NCBI GenBank assembly: GCA_046756925.1
Contig: JBHHXH010000031.1
Span: forward strand, 1-28,149
Direction: 5' to 3'
Source of the DNA: JAJDBU01 sp046756925
Lineage (GTDB): Bacteria > Nitrospirota > Nitrospiria > SBBL01 > JAADHI01
DNA: 28,149 nucleotides
The position numbers and the translations under genes are program-made. Shown here piece after piece: positions 6,797 to 15,171 of the stretch. The number at the start of each line of letters is the position of its first letter. Position 1 is the stretch's first letter. The notes below the pieces were generated by a model. That model was not told the origin of the DNA and did not search any database. It worked only from the letters and a program-made list of their open reading frames with translations.

Positions 6797-7879
6797 TTAC
6801 AAAGCGGTCAGAAGAGCCTTTAAGGTTTTTCTATCCACCGCAGCCACGCGAACGGCCCCAATCTTCTCGGGCAATACAAAATATATCTCTCCGCCGACCA
6901 CCTTTTTATCGCGCGCCATCACATTCAGTATATCTTCCGATTGAAAACTCGGCAACTCGCTCGGCAAACCAAAAGCCTCAAAGAGGTCGATCTGACGGTC
7001 GACGTCTTGTTTCTTCAAGAAACCCAAGCGATGGGCCAGACGGCTCGCGCAGGCCATACCGATCGCTACCGCCTCTCCATGCCTGAAGCGCCGGTAAGCC
7101 GTGAGGGTTTCGATGGCGTGACCGAAGGTATGGCCGTAATTTAAAATCTTGCGAAGGCCCGATTCCCGTTCGTCTTTTTCGACAATCTCCGCCTTGATGA
7201 CCGACGAGCGATGGATACAATGCAGAAGCGCATCCGGATCTTGCGCAAGAATGGCCGCTGTGTTGGATTCGAGATAGCTAAAAAAATCCGCATCGGAGAT
7301 AACGCCGTATTTAATGACCTCCGCCAGTCCCGCCAAGTATTCCCGTTTGGCGAGGGTTTTTAAGACCATCGGATCGGAACAAACCAATTTCGGGTGGTGA
7401 AAGGCCCCGATGAGGTTCTTGCCCTTCGGATGATCGACACCCGTTTTGCCGCCGATGCTGGCGTCGACCTGCGCAACCACGGTGCTGGGACACTGAATAT
7501 AGGCAATCCCACGCAAGTAGGTCGCCGCGGCAAAACCGCCCATATCGCCGACCACTCCGCCACCGAGCGCGAGGAGGGTGTCGGAGCGCTCGAAACGATT
7601 GGCGATTAACCGATCGTATATCTTTCCGATCTGCCGAGGGGTTTTATAGCGTTCTCCAGCCGGCATTTCGATCGTGAGCGGATCGTAGCCGGCCACACGC
7701 AAACTCTTTCGAACCCGCTCGCCATAGAGTCGATTGATCTTCGGATGCGTCATCACTGCGATCCGTCCTTGTATTGAAATCTTTCGGAGATACCCTCCCA
7801 GCCGGTCGATGGCGCCGTGTCCGATGAGGACTTCGTAGCTCTTTTCACCCAAATCCACATATATGCGCTCCACCTGCAC
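6797..7879 (-). CDS. aroB: 3-dehydroquinate synthase
   Basis: AroB converts DAHP to 3-dehydroquinate, the second step of the shikimate pathway, using NAD and a divalent metal. Seen here are the NAD-binding G-G-G-V-V-G-D-M-G-G-F segment, the S-I-G-G-K-T-G-V-D motif, and the metal-ligand regions A-E-V-I-K-Y-G, N-Y-G-H-T-F-G-H-A-I-E and R-H-G-E-A-V. The frame is open upstream into aroK. A GTG at 7879 gives 360 residues, the usual length, and starts 7 bp after the aroK stop; GTG 7873 is an alternative. The longer start at 7951 would overlap aroK by 65 bp and add a non-homologous-looking tail. The gene is cotranscribed with aroK and the pil genes. Confidence 0.95.
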   Translation of the reverse strand: MQVERIYVDLGEKSYEVLIGHGAIDRLGGYLRKISIQGRIAVMTHPKINRLYGERVRKSLRVAGYDPLTIEMPAGERYKTPRQIGKIYDRLIANRFERSDTLLALGGGVVGDMGGFAAATYLRGIAYIQCPSTVVAQVDASIGGKTGVDHPKGKNLIGAFHHPKLVCSDPMVLKTLAKREYLAGLAEVIKYGVISDADFFSYLESNTAAILAQDPDALLHCIHRSSVIKAEIVEKDERESGLRKILNYGHTFGHAIETLTAYRRFRHGEAVAIGMACASRLAHRLGFLKKQDVDRQIDLFEAFGLPSELPSFQSEDILNVMARDKKVVGGEIYFVLPEKIGAVRVAAVDRKTLKALLTAL

Positions 7880-7886
7880 GAAAGGA

Positions 7887-8414
7887 CTAAACGGAAGGTC
7901 CGACCCATTCGGAAACCCGGTCGACGATGCGATGCACACTCTCTTCCACACGGATATCCGAAGTATCGATATGAATAGCGGACCGCCGGTAGCCGGCTTC
8001 CCGTTCCGACAACAAACGGTTGATGGTCTCCAAGGGATTCGTCCCTTTTAATAAAGGCCGTTTCCCGGCGCGCCGCTGGACCCTTCTTAAAATCACCTCC
8101 GGGCGGGCGCTCAAGGTCACCAAGACCCCCGATTTTTCCAGCACTTCCAAATTCGTGGGATTCGATGCGACTCCCCCACCGGTGGCGATGACATGGTTTT
8201 TCAAGTCGGCTACCTCCGATACGACTTCCGATTCCAATTTCCGGAAATAAGGTTCCCCTTCGTCCAAAAAGATTTCAGGGATAGACTTTTTGCATCTTTC
8301 CTCGATCAGGCGGTCGGTATCAATAAAGCGGTATTGTAGTTCCACAGCCAGACGTCTCCCGATAATACTCTTTCCCGTTCCCATAAACCCAAGCAAAACA
8401 ATGTTTTTACCCAC
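7887..8414 (-). CDS. aroK: Shikimate kinase
   Basis: This 175-residue enzyme phosphorylates shikimate with ATP. It has Walker A G-F-M-G-T-G-K-S at about 8-15, the substrate-binding D-T-D-R-L-I-E, the G-G-G-V-A-S-N segment near residue 80, and an adenine-loop region around R-A-G-K-R-P-L-L. The start is GTG at 8414, two bases after the pilQ stop. An ATG overlaps this point (TAAATG) but is in another frame. The pilQ-aroK-aroB order is a known arrangement in many bacteria with type IV pili, and tight spacing on both sides indicates one transcript. Confidence 0.94.
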   Translation of the reverse strand: MGKNIVLLGFMGTGKSIIGRRLAVELQYRFIDTDRLIEERCKKSIPEIFLDEGEPYFRKLESEVVSEVADLKNHVIATGGGVASNPTNLEVLEKSGVLVTLSARPEVILRRVQRRAGKRPLLKGTNPLETINRLLSEREAGYRRSAIHIDTSDIRVEESVHRIVDRVSEWVGPSV

Positions 8415-8416
8415 AT

Positions 8417-11407
8417 TTAGTCCATGACCTTCGGCGTTAAAAACACGAGGAGTTCCGAGGTGTCCTCCCGGGATTCCTTGTTCTTAAAAAGCCACCCGAT
8501 CACCGGGATCTCTTTAAGCCATGGGATACCACCCTCCGATTCCGTCTTCGTTGTTTCGTAGATACCGCCGATCACCATGGTCTCGCCATCCATCAGCAAG
8601 ACATTGGTGGTCACTTCCTTTTTGAAAATGGGAGGCCCCGGCGCGCCGGGAGGTGGAATGCCGGCCTCGTTTTTAGTGAGATGGACATCCAGCAAGATCC
8701 CGCCGTCGGGAGAGATATGGGGGGTGACCCGCAAGGTCAGGTTGGCATCGATGAATTGCACCTGTGTCCCTTCTTGAGACACCGTCGAGAAAGGAACCGA
8801 CTCCCCTTGTTCGATCAAGGCTTCATGATTGTCCAGGACCATGATCTTCGGTGTCGAAACGACGCGGGTCAAGGACTGGGTTTCACCGGCGGACAAACGC
8901 AGATCGAGCGTGAACGGATTTTGTGTAAACCGTCCGAAGGTAAACCCGATGCCCCCCAGGCTGGTGCTCGCCGGCAGGTTCACGGCGAAGTCCGGCACCG
9001 GCGCATTGACCGGAGAGGTCACTTCGGCATTGCCGATCCCGATGAGATTGCCTCCGGTCGTCGCCTTGAAGTCGGCGCCCCATTTAATCCCCAAACTTTT
9101 CAAGAAGGACGGTTTTACCTCCGCAATGCGGGCTTCGATGAGGACTTGGGGCGTCTTGGTGTCGAGGCGCGTGGCCAAACCTTCAACCCCGTCTAAATTA
9201 CTGTGGATATCCTTCACAATAATCGAATTCGTTCTCGTATCGACCATAATCTCTCCCCGTGGAGAGAGTAGTTTTTCCAACAAGGATTTCATGTCCCCCG
9301 CTTTGGCGTAGTTGACATAGATAACACGGGTAAAGAGATCCTCCGCCTTGATCTTCGTCTCTTTGGCCGCGGCCGCTTCCGCGCGCTGCTTGGCAAGATT
9401 CGCCATCGTCGTAATGCGAATGATATTCCCCTCCCGAACCTGACCGAGGTTGTTCATTTCCAAAATAATGGCGAGCGCTTGGTCCCAGGGCACGTTCGTG
9501 AGTTTTAAGGTCACCTTTCCTTTGACATCTTCCGACATCACGAAGTTCAGCTTACTGACTTCGGCAATTAAGCGAATCACGTTGGTGATCTCGGCATCTT
9601 GAAAATCCAAGGACACCTTTTTCCCAACATAATTCGGTCCTTCTTTCGGGACCTCGATTTCTTGGGCTTTGACGGGTGCGGGGGTCGGCGGCACCGGCTT
9701 TTTCTCCCGCAGCTGATCTAGAATGTTGTCCTTCTTTTCAGCGGTCTCCTCCGTTTTCACCGCTTCCACATGATTCACCCGATCCGCCTCTGAAGGTTCC
9801 TCCTCCTGCTCAGGACTTTCGGATGGCGGAGCGGGGGGCAGCACCGGTGGCAAAGAGGGCAACTCAGCCGTTTCCGGAACCGGAGGAGGGGCCGTCGTTT
9901 CTTGTTCGGGAGCCGGCCCATCCTCGGGAGGGGAAGCCATTTTATTCATCTCTGCGGCGTCTTCCTCCCCTGTGTCACCTTCCCTCATGTCGTCTTCCGC
10001 AACGGTTTCTTCGGTAACGCTGGGAGAAGCGCTTGCGGCAGCAGGGTCCTCGGGCGTCTCCGACATCACCTCGGGCGTCTCCGCCGGTATCGGCGGCATA
10101 ACGGAGGAAGGCGATACGGCGCCTTCAAGCCCCGTGTCTTCAGCCGACACCAAAGCCGCCATTTTTTCTTCGATCATTTCACGATCAGAACCCGCAATCT
10201 CCATGGGCTTTGATACGGTCTCAGCGGGTTCGGAAGGAGAAAGGGGTGATGACATCTCGCCGGCTTCTGATGAGGGTTCCGCCAACGGCGGTTCCGCTTC
10301 TACTGGATCGCCTTGTTGATCCCCCGGACTTTCTTCGAGCGCCCTTGTCTCGGCCGTATCCGACTCCGGTGTACTCAGCGCCGCCACCGGTTTGGCGGGA
10401 TCTTGCAGCCGAACCCGTAATGTACCCCCGTCTTGCGCCCAGGCATAGGTCACCGGTGCGACCAAATCGACGACAAGGCGAAGTTTCTTAGGATGCCTCC
10501 CAATCCGTACTTGCTTGACGAGATCGTGATCCGCCGGCACTGTGGTCGATTTCATGGCCGATCGAACACCGGGCAAGTCGATCACGAGCCGTTTGCTATC
10601 AACGAAAAAAACAGAGGGAGATAACTTTCCGTCGGCACCGACGGTCAGTTCCAGTTCGTCTCCTTGAACAAAAGAAATGTCGTGAACGCTTTTCGCACTC
10701 GCGAGGGGCGTTTGATCCTGGGACGAAGGGTCATCCCCCGTCACCTCTTCCACCACGTCTCCCGGTGTCTCGACGCTTTCCGTTTCGACGACCTCATCGG
10801 CCGAAGCCTCCGAAGCCGGAGGTGCCGTTAGTGTTGCCGGCGTCGTAAGCAGCGCGGCGTCTTTCAATGCCCCTGTTGCAAGGCCTTCTTCGATGGAAAG
10901 CGCATCCTCCTCCTCGGGAAGATCCGCCGGCGTCTCACCGGGTGAATCGGTCGATTCATCTTCAAAGAAGCGAAACCCTTTCGGTGGGCCTTCCGTTGGA
11001 GTGGCCTCGACAACAAGACTCAATCCTTCCGTACGGACATCGGCCTCTGCAGAATCTGCCAGCAGTAATTCAAGGCGGGCGACATTGTCCCCACCACCGG
11101 TCGAAGGACGGATCGCGCGAACGGGTCCCTCTTCGATTTGGATGTCTTCGTTGAATTTCCCAAGACTCACGCCGGCCATGTCGATGACCAAACGATCCGG
11201 ATCGGCCAGATGAAAAGTGGTATAAATCATGGGTTCTTCACCCTCAATTTCGATCACCTTTTTTCCGTCTCTTTCCACCACGCGAATCTCTTGGATTTCA
11301 GTGGACGGAGATGCGTCGATCTCTGTGCTTGGCCCCTTGACGGTACAGGATAGGATAAAACCTGAGATCACGGCCATCACTGCCACCCGGATCTTTTGTC
11401 CGATCAT
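8417..11407 (-). CDS. pilQ: Type IV pilus secretin PilQ with lipidation signal and very long linker
   Basis: PilQ forms the outer-membrane channel for the pilus. This one is large, 996 residues. Order: lipoprotein-type signal (F-I-L-S-C, Cys21); first AMIN domain about 38-135, a peptidoglycan-binding fold; acidic linker; second AMIN domain about 241-335; then about 250 residues of low-complexity P/E/A/S/T-rich sequence (337-590); STN/N0 domain about 595-670 with the V-P-W-D-Q-A-L motif; N1 domain about 693-755; and the secretin channel domain about 755-993, ending in the P-V-I-G-W-L-F-K-N-K signature. The ATG overlaps the pilP stop by four bases (ATGA), indicating translational coupling. The lipid anchor is unusual, since many PilQs rely on a separate pilotin. 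The identity is certain. Confidence 0.96.
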   Translation of the reverse strand: MIGQKIRVAVMAVISGFILSCTVKGPSTEIDASPSTEIQEIRVVERDGKKVIEIEGEEPMIYTTFHLADPDRLVIDMAGVSLGKFNEDIQIEEGPVRAIRPSTGGGDNVARLELLLADSAEADVRTEGLSLVVEATPTEGPPKGFRFFEDESTDSPGETPADLPEEEDALSIEEGLATGALKDAALLTTPATLTAPPASEASADEVVETESVETPGDVVEEVTGDDPSSQDQTPLASAKSVHDISFVQGDELELTVGADGKLSPSVFFVDSKRLVIDLPGVRSAMKSTTVPADHDLVKQVRIGRHPKKLRLVVDLVAPVTYAWAQDGGTLRVRLQDPAKPVAALSTPESDTAETRALEESPGDQQGDPVEAEPPLAEPSSEAGEMSSPLSPSEPAETVSKPMEIAGSDREMIEEKMAALVSAEDTGLEGAVSPSSVMPPIPAETPEVMSETPEDPAAASASPSVTEETVAEDDMREGDTGEEDAAEMNKMASPPEDGPAPEQETTAPPPVPETAELPSLPPVLPPAPPSESPEQEEEPSEADRVNHVEAVKTEETAEKKDNILDQLREKKPVPPTPAPVKAQEIEVPKEGPNYVGKKVSLDFQDAEITNVIRLIAEVSKLNFVMSEDVKGKVTLKLTNVPWDQALAIILEMNNLGQVREGNIIRITTMANLAKQRAEAAAAKETKIKAEDLFTRVIYVNYAKAGDMKSLLEKLLSPRGEIMVDTRTNSIIVKDIHSNLDGVEGLATRLDTKTPQVLIEARIAEVKPSFLKSLGIKWGADFKATTGGNLIGIGNAEVTSPVNAPVPDFAVNLPASTSLGGIGFTFGRFTQNPFTLDLRLSAGETQSLTRVVSTPKIMVLDNHEALIEQGESVPFSTVSQEGTQVQFIDANLTLRVTPHISPDGGILLDVHLTKNEAGIPPPGAPGPPIFKKEVTTNVLLMDGETMVIGGIYETTKTESEGGIPWLKEIPVIGWLFKNKESREDTSELLVFLTPKVMD

Positions 11408-11982
11408 TCTAACATCTCCTTATCGGGATGAAGTTCCATTACCACGTCGCTTTTATCGGTTTCTCCAAACATATTCAAGTGCGTTTCCTCGACGACCACG
11501 GCATTTTGCGTGATGCGTTTGACCACTCCACGATTGAGACCGATGCGGGTCCCGACGCGGACCGGATAACCCTCTCCGGTCGGAACCGTAATGATTGCGC
11601 TGGGTCCCAAAGAACCCCAAATAATGCCGATCAGCTTCAATTCCGAGATATCTTTTCTCTGCAGAGGCGGAAGATTTTCGCCGGCCCTTGGATTTCTAAT
11701 CCTTCCTCGGGAAGCGACAATTGATCTGAAGGGATCCCGTCTTCCTTTGGGATCGTAGCGAAAAATCGGGGCCTTTATCGCTTCATCACGCCCAGCAGGG
11801 CTTGCGGCAAGTGCTTCCTCTGGCTCGGCGGTCAAGGTTTCGGAAGCAAGGGGAAGAACAGACGGCGGCTTCGTGACGGCGGGAGGGGTTTCCGCCATGC
11901 TGCATGAGATCAACAGCACTCCCTGTAATAAAACCATACCCGTGACAAGTTTCACCTGAAAAATGCACTGTCTTATCTTCAT
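11404..11982 (-). CDS. pilP: Type IV pilus lipoprotein PilP
   Basis: This 192-residue periplasmic lipoprotein links the PilN/PilO inner-membrane complex to PilQ. The N-terminus carries a hydrophobic signal ending in L-L-I-S-C, with the lipidated cysteine at 27. A Pro/Ala/Glu-rich spacer follows, then the PilP beta-domain. Its start is marked by D-P-K-G-R-R-D-P-F-R-S, and it continues with L-K-L-I-G-I-I-W-G and the V-R-V-G-T-R-I-G-L-N-R-G-V-V stretch. It overlaps pilO upstream and pilQ downstream by four bases each (ATGA both times), so the three are translationally coupled. Confidence 0.93.
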   Translation of the reverse strand: MKIRQCIFQVKLVTGMVLLQGVLLISCSMAETPPAVTKPPSVLPLASETLTAEPEEALAASPAGRDEAIKAPIFRYDPKGRRDPFRSIVASRGRIRNPRAGENLPPLQRKDISELKLIGIIWGSLGPSAIITVPTGEGYPVRVGTRIGLNRGVVKRITQNAVVVEETHLNMFGETDKSDVVMELHPDKEMLE

Positions 11983-12608
11983 TGGACCATCCCCTTCGAA
12001 GGTGCCCCGGCAGCACTTCCTTTTTCCATGGAGGCAAAGGCCGTCGCCGAAAACACGGTTCGAATTTTCACCTGATTTTGTTGCAGCTTGGGGGAGGACA
12101 TCTTGATGTCCGACACATTGATAATGCGCTTCAGCTTGCTGATCTGGTCAAAGAAGGTGCCCACGGAATGATAGCCTCCGACAACTTCGATATTGACCGG
12201 AATCTCGATATAGAGCCCGGATGCATCTTCTTTTTTCGGGGCCGGCTTCCATAACTTAAAATCAAGACCACTTTTTCCTCCCAACTCGGACACCTGTTTC
12301 AGTAGGATTTCAATCTCCGCTTCACTCGGCAGCTGTTCCTTCTGCTCGGCCAGCTGACGCTGCAACGCACGGTGCTCTTTTTTGAGTTCGGGAAGTCGGC
12401 GGACCTTGACACGCTGGATATTGATACTGCTGTTTAGATTGGAAAGTTCTCTTTCGACCCTGGCAATTTCATCGTTTTTGGGTATCCATACGAACCAAAG
12501 AAAAGCCGCCGCCGTCACGGCAACCAGAAGGGAGAGGATGATGAGTTTTTGTTTATTCGTGAGATTTCTAAGGCTATGGATATTAAGTGTATCCGATTGA
12601 AAATCCAT
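11979..12608 (-). CDS. pilO: Type IV pilus inner-membrane protein PilO
   Basis: This 209-residue single-pass protein has a cytoplasmic tail, one transmembrane helix at about 24-43, a coiled coil at about 50-95 (heptad-like, rich in E, L, K, Q), and a periplasmic ferredoxin-like domain with the G-G-Y-H-S-V-G-T-F-F-D-Q-I-S-K-L segment typical of PilO. It dimerises with PilN and binds PilP. It is separated from pilN by 37 bp and overlaps pilP by four. The identity follows from both sequence and gene order. Confidence 0.93.
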   Translation of the reverse strand: MDFQSDTLNIHSLRNLTNKQKLIILSLLVAVTAAAFLWFVWIPKNDEIARVERELSNLNSSINIQRVKVRRLPELKKEHRALQRQLAEQKEQLPSEAEIEILLKQVSELGGKSGLDFKLWKPAPKKEDASGLYIEIPVNIEVVGGYHSVGTFFDQISKLKRIINVSDIKMSSPKLQQNQVKIRTVFSATAFASMEKGSAAGAPSKGMVQ

Positions 12609-12645
12609 TTATCCTCGCGCCTTTTGAATCATGAGTCGAAACGCC

Positions 12646-13194
12646 TTACGAAAGAATGGACCAAGTCAGCCGAAAGGAATAGACCGGGATGTCCGCAACG
12701 GTCTTCTGTCTCGATTCGATAATTTGCACATCTCCGAATGCAGATGCATCTTTTAAGTTATTAATAAAATCGACAATTTCACCATTTGTGGTGGCCTCTC
12801 CGCTTAAATCAACCGTGCCGCCCTGTTCGCTGAGGCTGATCAACCACACCCGATTTGGAAGCCGCTTGCTGATTTCATCAAGCAGATAAACCGGAATCGA
12901 CTGATTTTTTCTCAATTGCTGAATGATTTGAATCTTTTCCTGAACCTTCTTTTTGTCTTCCTCAAAACTTTCGACTTCCTTGACTTGCTCCTTCAGCATG
13001 GCCAATTCCGTGGAAAGGCGTTTCTCCTCGGCCCGCAAGCGCTCAACGGATTTGTCCAAGAGACTCCAGCCGATATACCAGGTGATCACGAGGGCGACGC
13101 CAGCCATCAAGACCCATACCATTTGCGGATTTTTTAGTGTTTTTTTCTTGGTCTTTTTCGTTTTTTCGAGCGCCAGGAGATTGACTTTGATCAT
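12646..13194 (-). CDS. pilN: Type IV pilus assembly protein PilN
   Basis: This 182-residue single-pass protein has a short cytoplasmic N-terminus with the conserved I-K-V-N-L-L motif that binds PilM, a lysine-rich stretch, one transmembrane helix at about 28-47, a long coiled coil to about residue 95, and a periplasmic domain containing the L-P-N-R-V-W-L segment. It starts three bases after the pilM stop. It has the usual length, and all expected parts are present. Confidence 0.93.
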   Translation of the reverse strand: MIKVNLLALEKTKKTKKKTLKNPQMVWVLMAGVALVITWYIGWSLLDKSVERLRAEEKRLSTELAMLKEQVKEVESFEEDKKKVQEKIQIIQQLRKNQSIPVYLLDEISKRLPNRVWLISLSEQGGTVDLSGEATTNGEIVDFINNLKDASAFGDVQIIESRQKTVADIPVYSFRLTWSILS

Positions 13195-13197
13195 ACT

Positions 13198-14271
13198 TTA
13201 ACGGTCTCCAACATTGCGTAAGGCCAAGCCGACGCAAACCGATGCCAGCGGCACCATTTCTTCGACAAATTCCGGATCGAAAAGCGTATCGGGAATGTCG
13301 ATCATCCGAAAGGGGTTGGCAGCCTCGACAGGTATGTTCAGCTTTTCGGAAAGGTGTGCGGTGAGGTTTGAAACTTTCGAGCCTCCACCACTGATTAAAA
13401 TCCGATCGATATTTCCATCGGTGTAGGTCGTTTTAAAATAATCGAAAGACCTTGACACCTCAGAGGCGATCTTCTCGTTGAGCAGGTCGACAATATTCGT
13501 GACAGCATCTTGATCGACCCCCTCGATGCTTTCCCCTTTTTTGACTCCTTCGGCTTGTTCGTGATCGAGATGAAACTCTCTCTGGATGGTTTCGTTGTAC
13601 CGGTTTCCGCCGATGGGAATATCGCGTGTAAAAGCGAAAAGGCCTCCCTTAACAATGTTGATATTCATCATACTAGCACCAATATCAACCAGCGCAACCA
13701 CTTCGCCCTCTTTCACTTCATAGTTGACGCCAAACATATTCTCAAGCGTAAATGCATCCACATCGACGACAACGGGCTCCAGGCCGGCCTCCATCACAAC
13801 GGAGGTGTATTCGGATAATTTTTCCTTTTTGACGGCCACAAGCAATACGTCCATTTGGTCCTGAACCTCTGGCTCGTCAAAAGATTCCAATATTTGAAAG
13901 TCGATATTCACGTCGTTGATATCGAAGGGAATATATTGTTCGGCCTCCCATTTAATAGACTCTTCCAATTCGTCTTCCGACATCATGGGCAGTTTTATTT
14001 TTTTAATGATCACGGAATGACCGGAGACGGCAAAAGCGACATCGGTCGTTTTGACGGCTTGCTCTCCCAAAAGTTCCTTGATGATCTCGATGACCCGTCC
14101 GGCATCCATGATCGTGCCATCGACGATGATTTCGGAGTCAAGCGTCTTCATTCCTAACTTTTGCAACCGATATCCTTTTCCGGATTTTTCCAATTGCGCC
14201 ATCTTAATCGCACCGGAGCCGATATCCAATCCAATAAGGCCTTTTGGTCGCGGCAAAAAAGAAAAACCCAT
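13198..14271 (-). CDS. pilM: Type IV pilus assembly ATPase-fold protein PilM
   Basis: This 357-residue cytoplasmic actin/FtsA-like protein binds the PilN tail and couples the pilus motors to the envelope complex. It has the first phosphate loop (L-D-I-G-S-G-A-I-K), the second phosphate/connector segment (V-A-L-V-D-I-G-A-S), and the adenosine motif L-I-S-G-G-G-S-K. The ATG at 14271 shares one base with the stop of the small HTH gene (TAATG), so translation is probably coupled to that regulator. This makes the HTH gene an integral first cistron of the pil operon. Confidence 0.95.
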   Translation of the reverse strand: MGFSFLPRPKGLIGLDIGSGAIKMAQLEKSGKGYRLQKLGMKTLDSEIIVDGTIMDAGRVIEIIKELLGEQAVKTTDVAFAVSGHSVIIKKIKLPMMSEDELEESIKWEAEQYIPFDINDVNIDFQILESFDEPEVQDQMDVLLVAVKKEKLSEYTSVVMEAGLEPVVVDVDAFTLENMFGVNYEVKEGEVVALVDIGASMMNINIVKGGLFAFTRDIPIGGNRYNETIQREFHLDHEQAEGVKKGESIEGVDQDAVTNIVDLLNEKIASEVSRSFDYFKTTYTDGNIDRILISGGGSKVSNLTAHLSEKLNIPVEAANPFRMIDIPDTLFDPEFVEEMVPLASVCVGLALRNVGDR

Positions 14272-14483
14272 TACGATTCAGCGCTCCTTTTTTTTTTTGA
14301 TTTTTTAGAGATAATCTTCTTAATTTCGCTTATATTCCGTTGAGAATACAAACGCCAATTTCGCCAATCTCGTTGAACACCCGATATCCGTCCTTCATAT
14401 TCCCATCGGAATAAAGTCGCTTTCGATATATCAAACAGCGCACAAACCTCTTTTGTTTTGTATTTGATTTTCTGATTGGACAC
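14271..14483 (-). CDS. Small MerR-like helix-turn-helix regulator heading the pil operon
   Basis: This 70-residue protein consists of little more than a winged-HTH of the MerR N-terminal type. T-K-E-V-C-A-L-F-D-I-S-K-A-T-L-F-R-W-E-Y-E-G (about 10-31) is the helix-turn-helix, and N-W-R-L-Y-S-Q-R-N-I-S-E-I (about 42-54) matches the MerR R-x-Y wing/helix segment. A lysine-rich tail follows. No effector or dimerisation helix is present, so it could also be an excisionase-like DNA-bending protein. The start is GTG 14483 with AAAGGA nine bases upstream. It overlaps pilM by one base. A perfect palindrome sits over the -10 box of its own promoter, which suggests autoregulation and control of the whole operon (inference). 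Confidence 0.75.
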   Translation of the reverse strand: MSNQKIKYKTKEVCALFDISKATLFRWEYEGRISGVQRDWRNWRLYSQRNISEIKKIISKKSKKKRSAES

Positions 14484-14522
14484 CTGGAAAAATCCTTTTA
14501 AGATACCGAGAGGTTTATGATA

Positions 14523-14536
14523 GTAAGTATACTTAC
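14523..14536. promoter_or_regulatory. Perfect 14-bp palindrome over the -10 box (candidate operator)
   Basis: GTAAGTATACTTAC reads the same on both strands and completely covers the TATACT -10 hexamer, extending three to five bases either side. A dyad there is well placed for a repressor or a MerR-type activator. The natural candidate is the HTH protein encoded just downstream. The palindrome is seen directly; its role is inferred. Confidence 0.5.
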
Positions 14537-14553
14537 ACCTTTGTGCATGTCAA
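14526..14553 (-). promoter_or_regulatory. Sigma70-type promoter of the HTH-pilMNOPQ-aroKB operon
   Basis: On the minus strand TTGACA (14553-14548, a perfect -35) is followed after 16 bp by TATACT (14531-14526, five of six to consensus). Transcription would start near 14519, giving a leader of about 36 bases with AAAGGA before the GTG of the HTH gene. I see no other strong promoter in the tightly packed genes downstream as far as 6325, so this probably drives the whole 8-kb operon. Confidence 0.65.
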
Positions 14554-14697
14554 GGCGCATAGAAACTTTCTAGGTTTCATTGATTAATTTAGTTGTTTAA
14601 AGAGGAAATAAAAAATTCGTGTCGTAGAATAGAGATTAAAAAGCAGGGAATTTTTACCATTAAACAGTTATAAACCCGGTCTGTGACAGCAAAACAC

Positions 14698-15171
14698 TCA
14701 CCGCGGCAATGGATTCCGGCCAGCCTGATTCGAAACGGGTTTTTGCCGCTTCTTCGCCAATCCAACCGTCGCCTTGAACCCTTCCCCCAAAAATAACTCT
14801 GCAACAATGACAACGCCTTTTTCGTCGTTCTCGGTGCGTATGATTTTTGCGCCACGAATAAAGGCGGTAATCTTCAACTGCAGGGTCTCGTCTTTTTTGG
14901 AAAGATCCGCTATCTTACTTCGCGTATCGGTCTCTATTTCCATGATCTGTGATTCCAGCTGTGTGTACACATCCATTTTCGCCCGTTGGATCGCTTGTAT
15001 TCTTTCAGCAATCGACCAGCCATCCGTCATGAGGCCGACACCGGTTGCATTGAGCGTCACATCCGCCCAATCCATTGACGGTTTCTCGTTATGGACGGAT
15101 TGGCACGATACGATAAGTAGAAAAAGAAAAACCCGGCATAAGCCAATTGCGAGGCGAAATGAATACTTCAT
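14698..15171 (-). CDS. LPP20-like lipoprotein
   Basis: This is a 157-residue protein with a lipoprotein signal ending L-L-I-V-S-C (Cys23 from ATG 15171). The mature part has the pattern of LPP20/FlgT-N-like domains: a helix of R-I-Q-A-I-Q-R-A-K-M-D-V-Y-T-Q-L-E-S-Q-I, then I-R-G-A-K-I-I, then G-V-V-I-V-A-E-L-F-L. Such proteins are envelope lipoproteins, sometimes tied to flagellar or surface-structure assembly. ATG 15171 overlaps the ubiX stop by four bases (ATGA) and is preferred over an in-frame GTG at 15183. It is the last gene of the lpt-rpoN transcript. The stretch 14554-14697 after it has no gene or clear terminator. Confidence 0.7.
   Translation of the reverse strand: MKYSFRLAIGLCRVFLFLLIVSCQSVHNEKPSMDWADVTLNATGVGLMTDGWSIAERIQAIQRAKMDVYTQLESQIMEIETDTRSKIADLSKKDETLQLKITAFIRGAKIIRTENDEKGVVIVAELFLGEGFKATVGLAKKRQKPVSNQAGRNPLPR

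Noticed and set aside
7880..7951. Longer aroB start overlapping aroK
   Set aside because: It would add 24 residues unlike AroB and overlap aroK by 65 bp. GTG 7879 gives the usual length.
9676..10319. Several plus-strand open frames antisense to pilQ
   Set aside because: They are produced by the low-complexity Pro/Glu/Ala linker of pilQ, which leaves the opposite strand free of stops. There are no starts with ribosome sites and no recognisable domains.
14589..14855. Minus-strand open frame overlapping the LPP20-like lipoprotein end
   Set aside because: It overlaps the lipoprotein in another frame and has no ribosome site or domain. The lipoprotein frame has a lipobox and an ATGA junction with ubiX.
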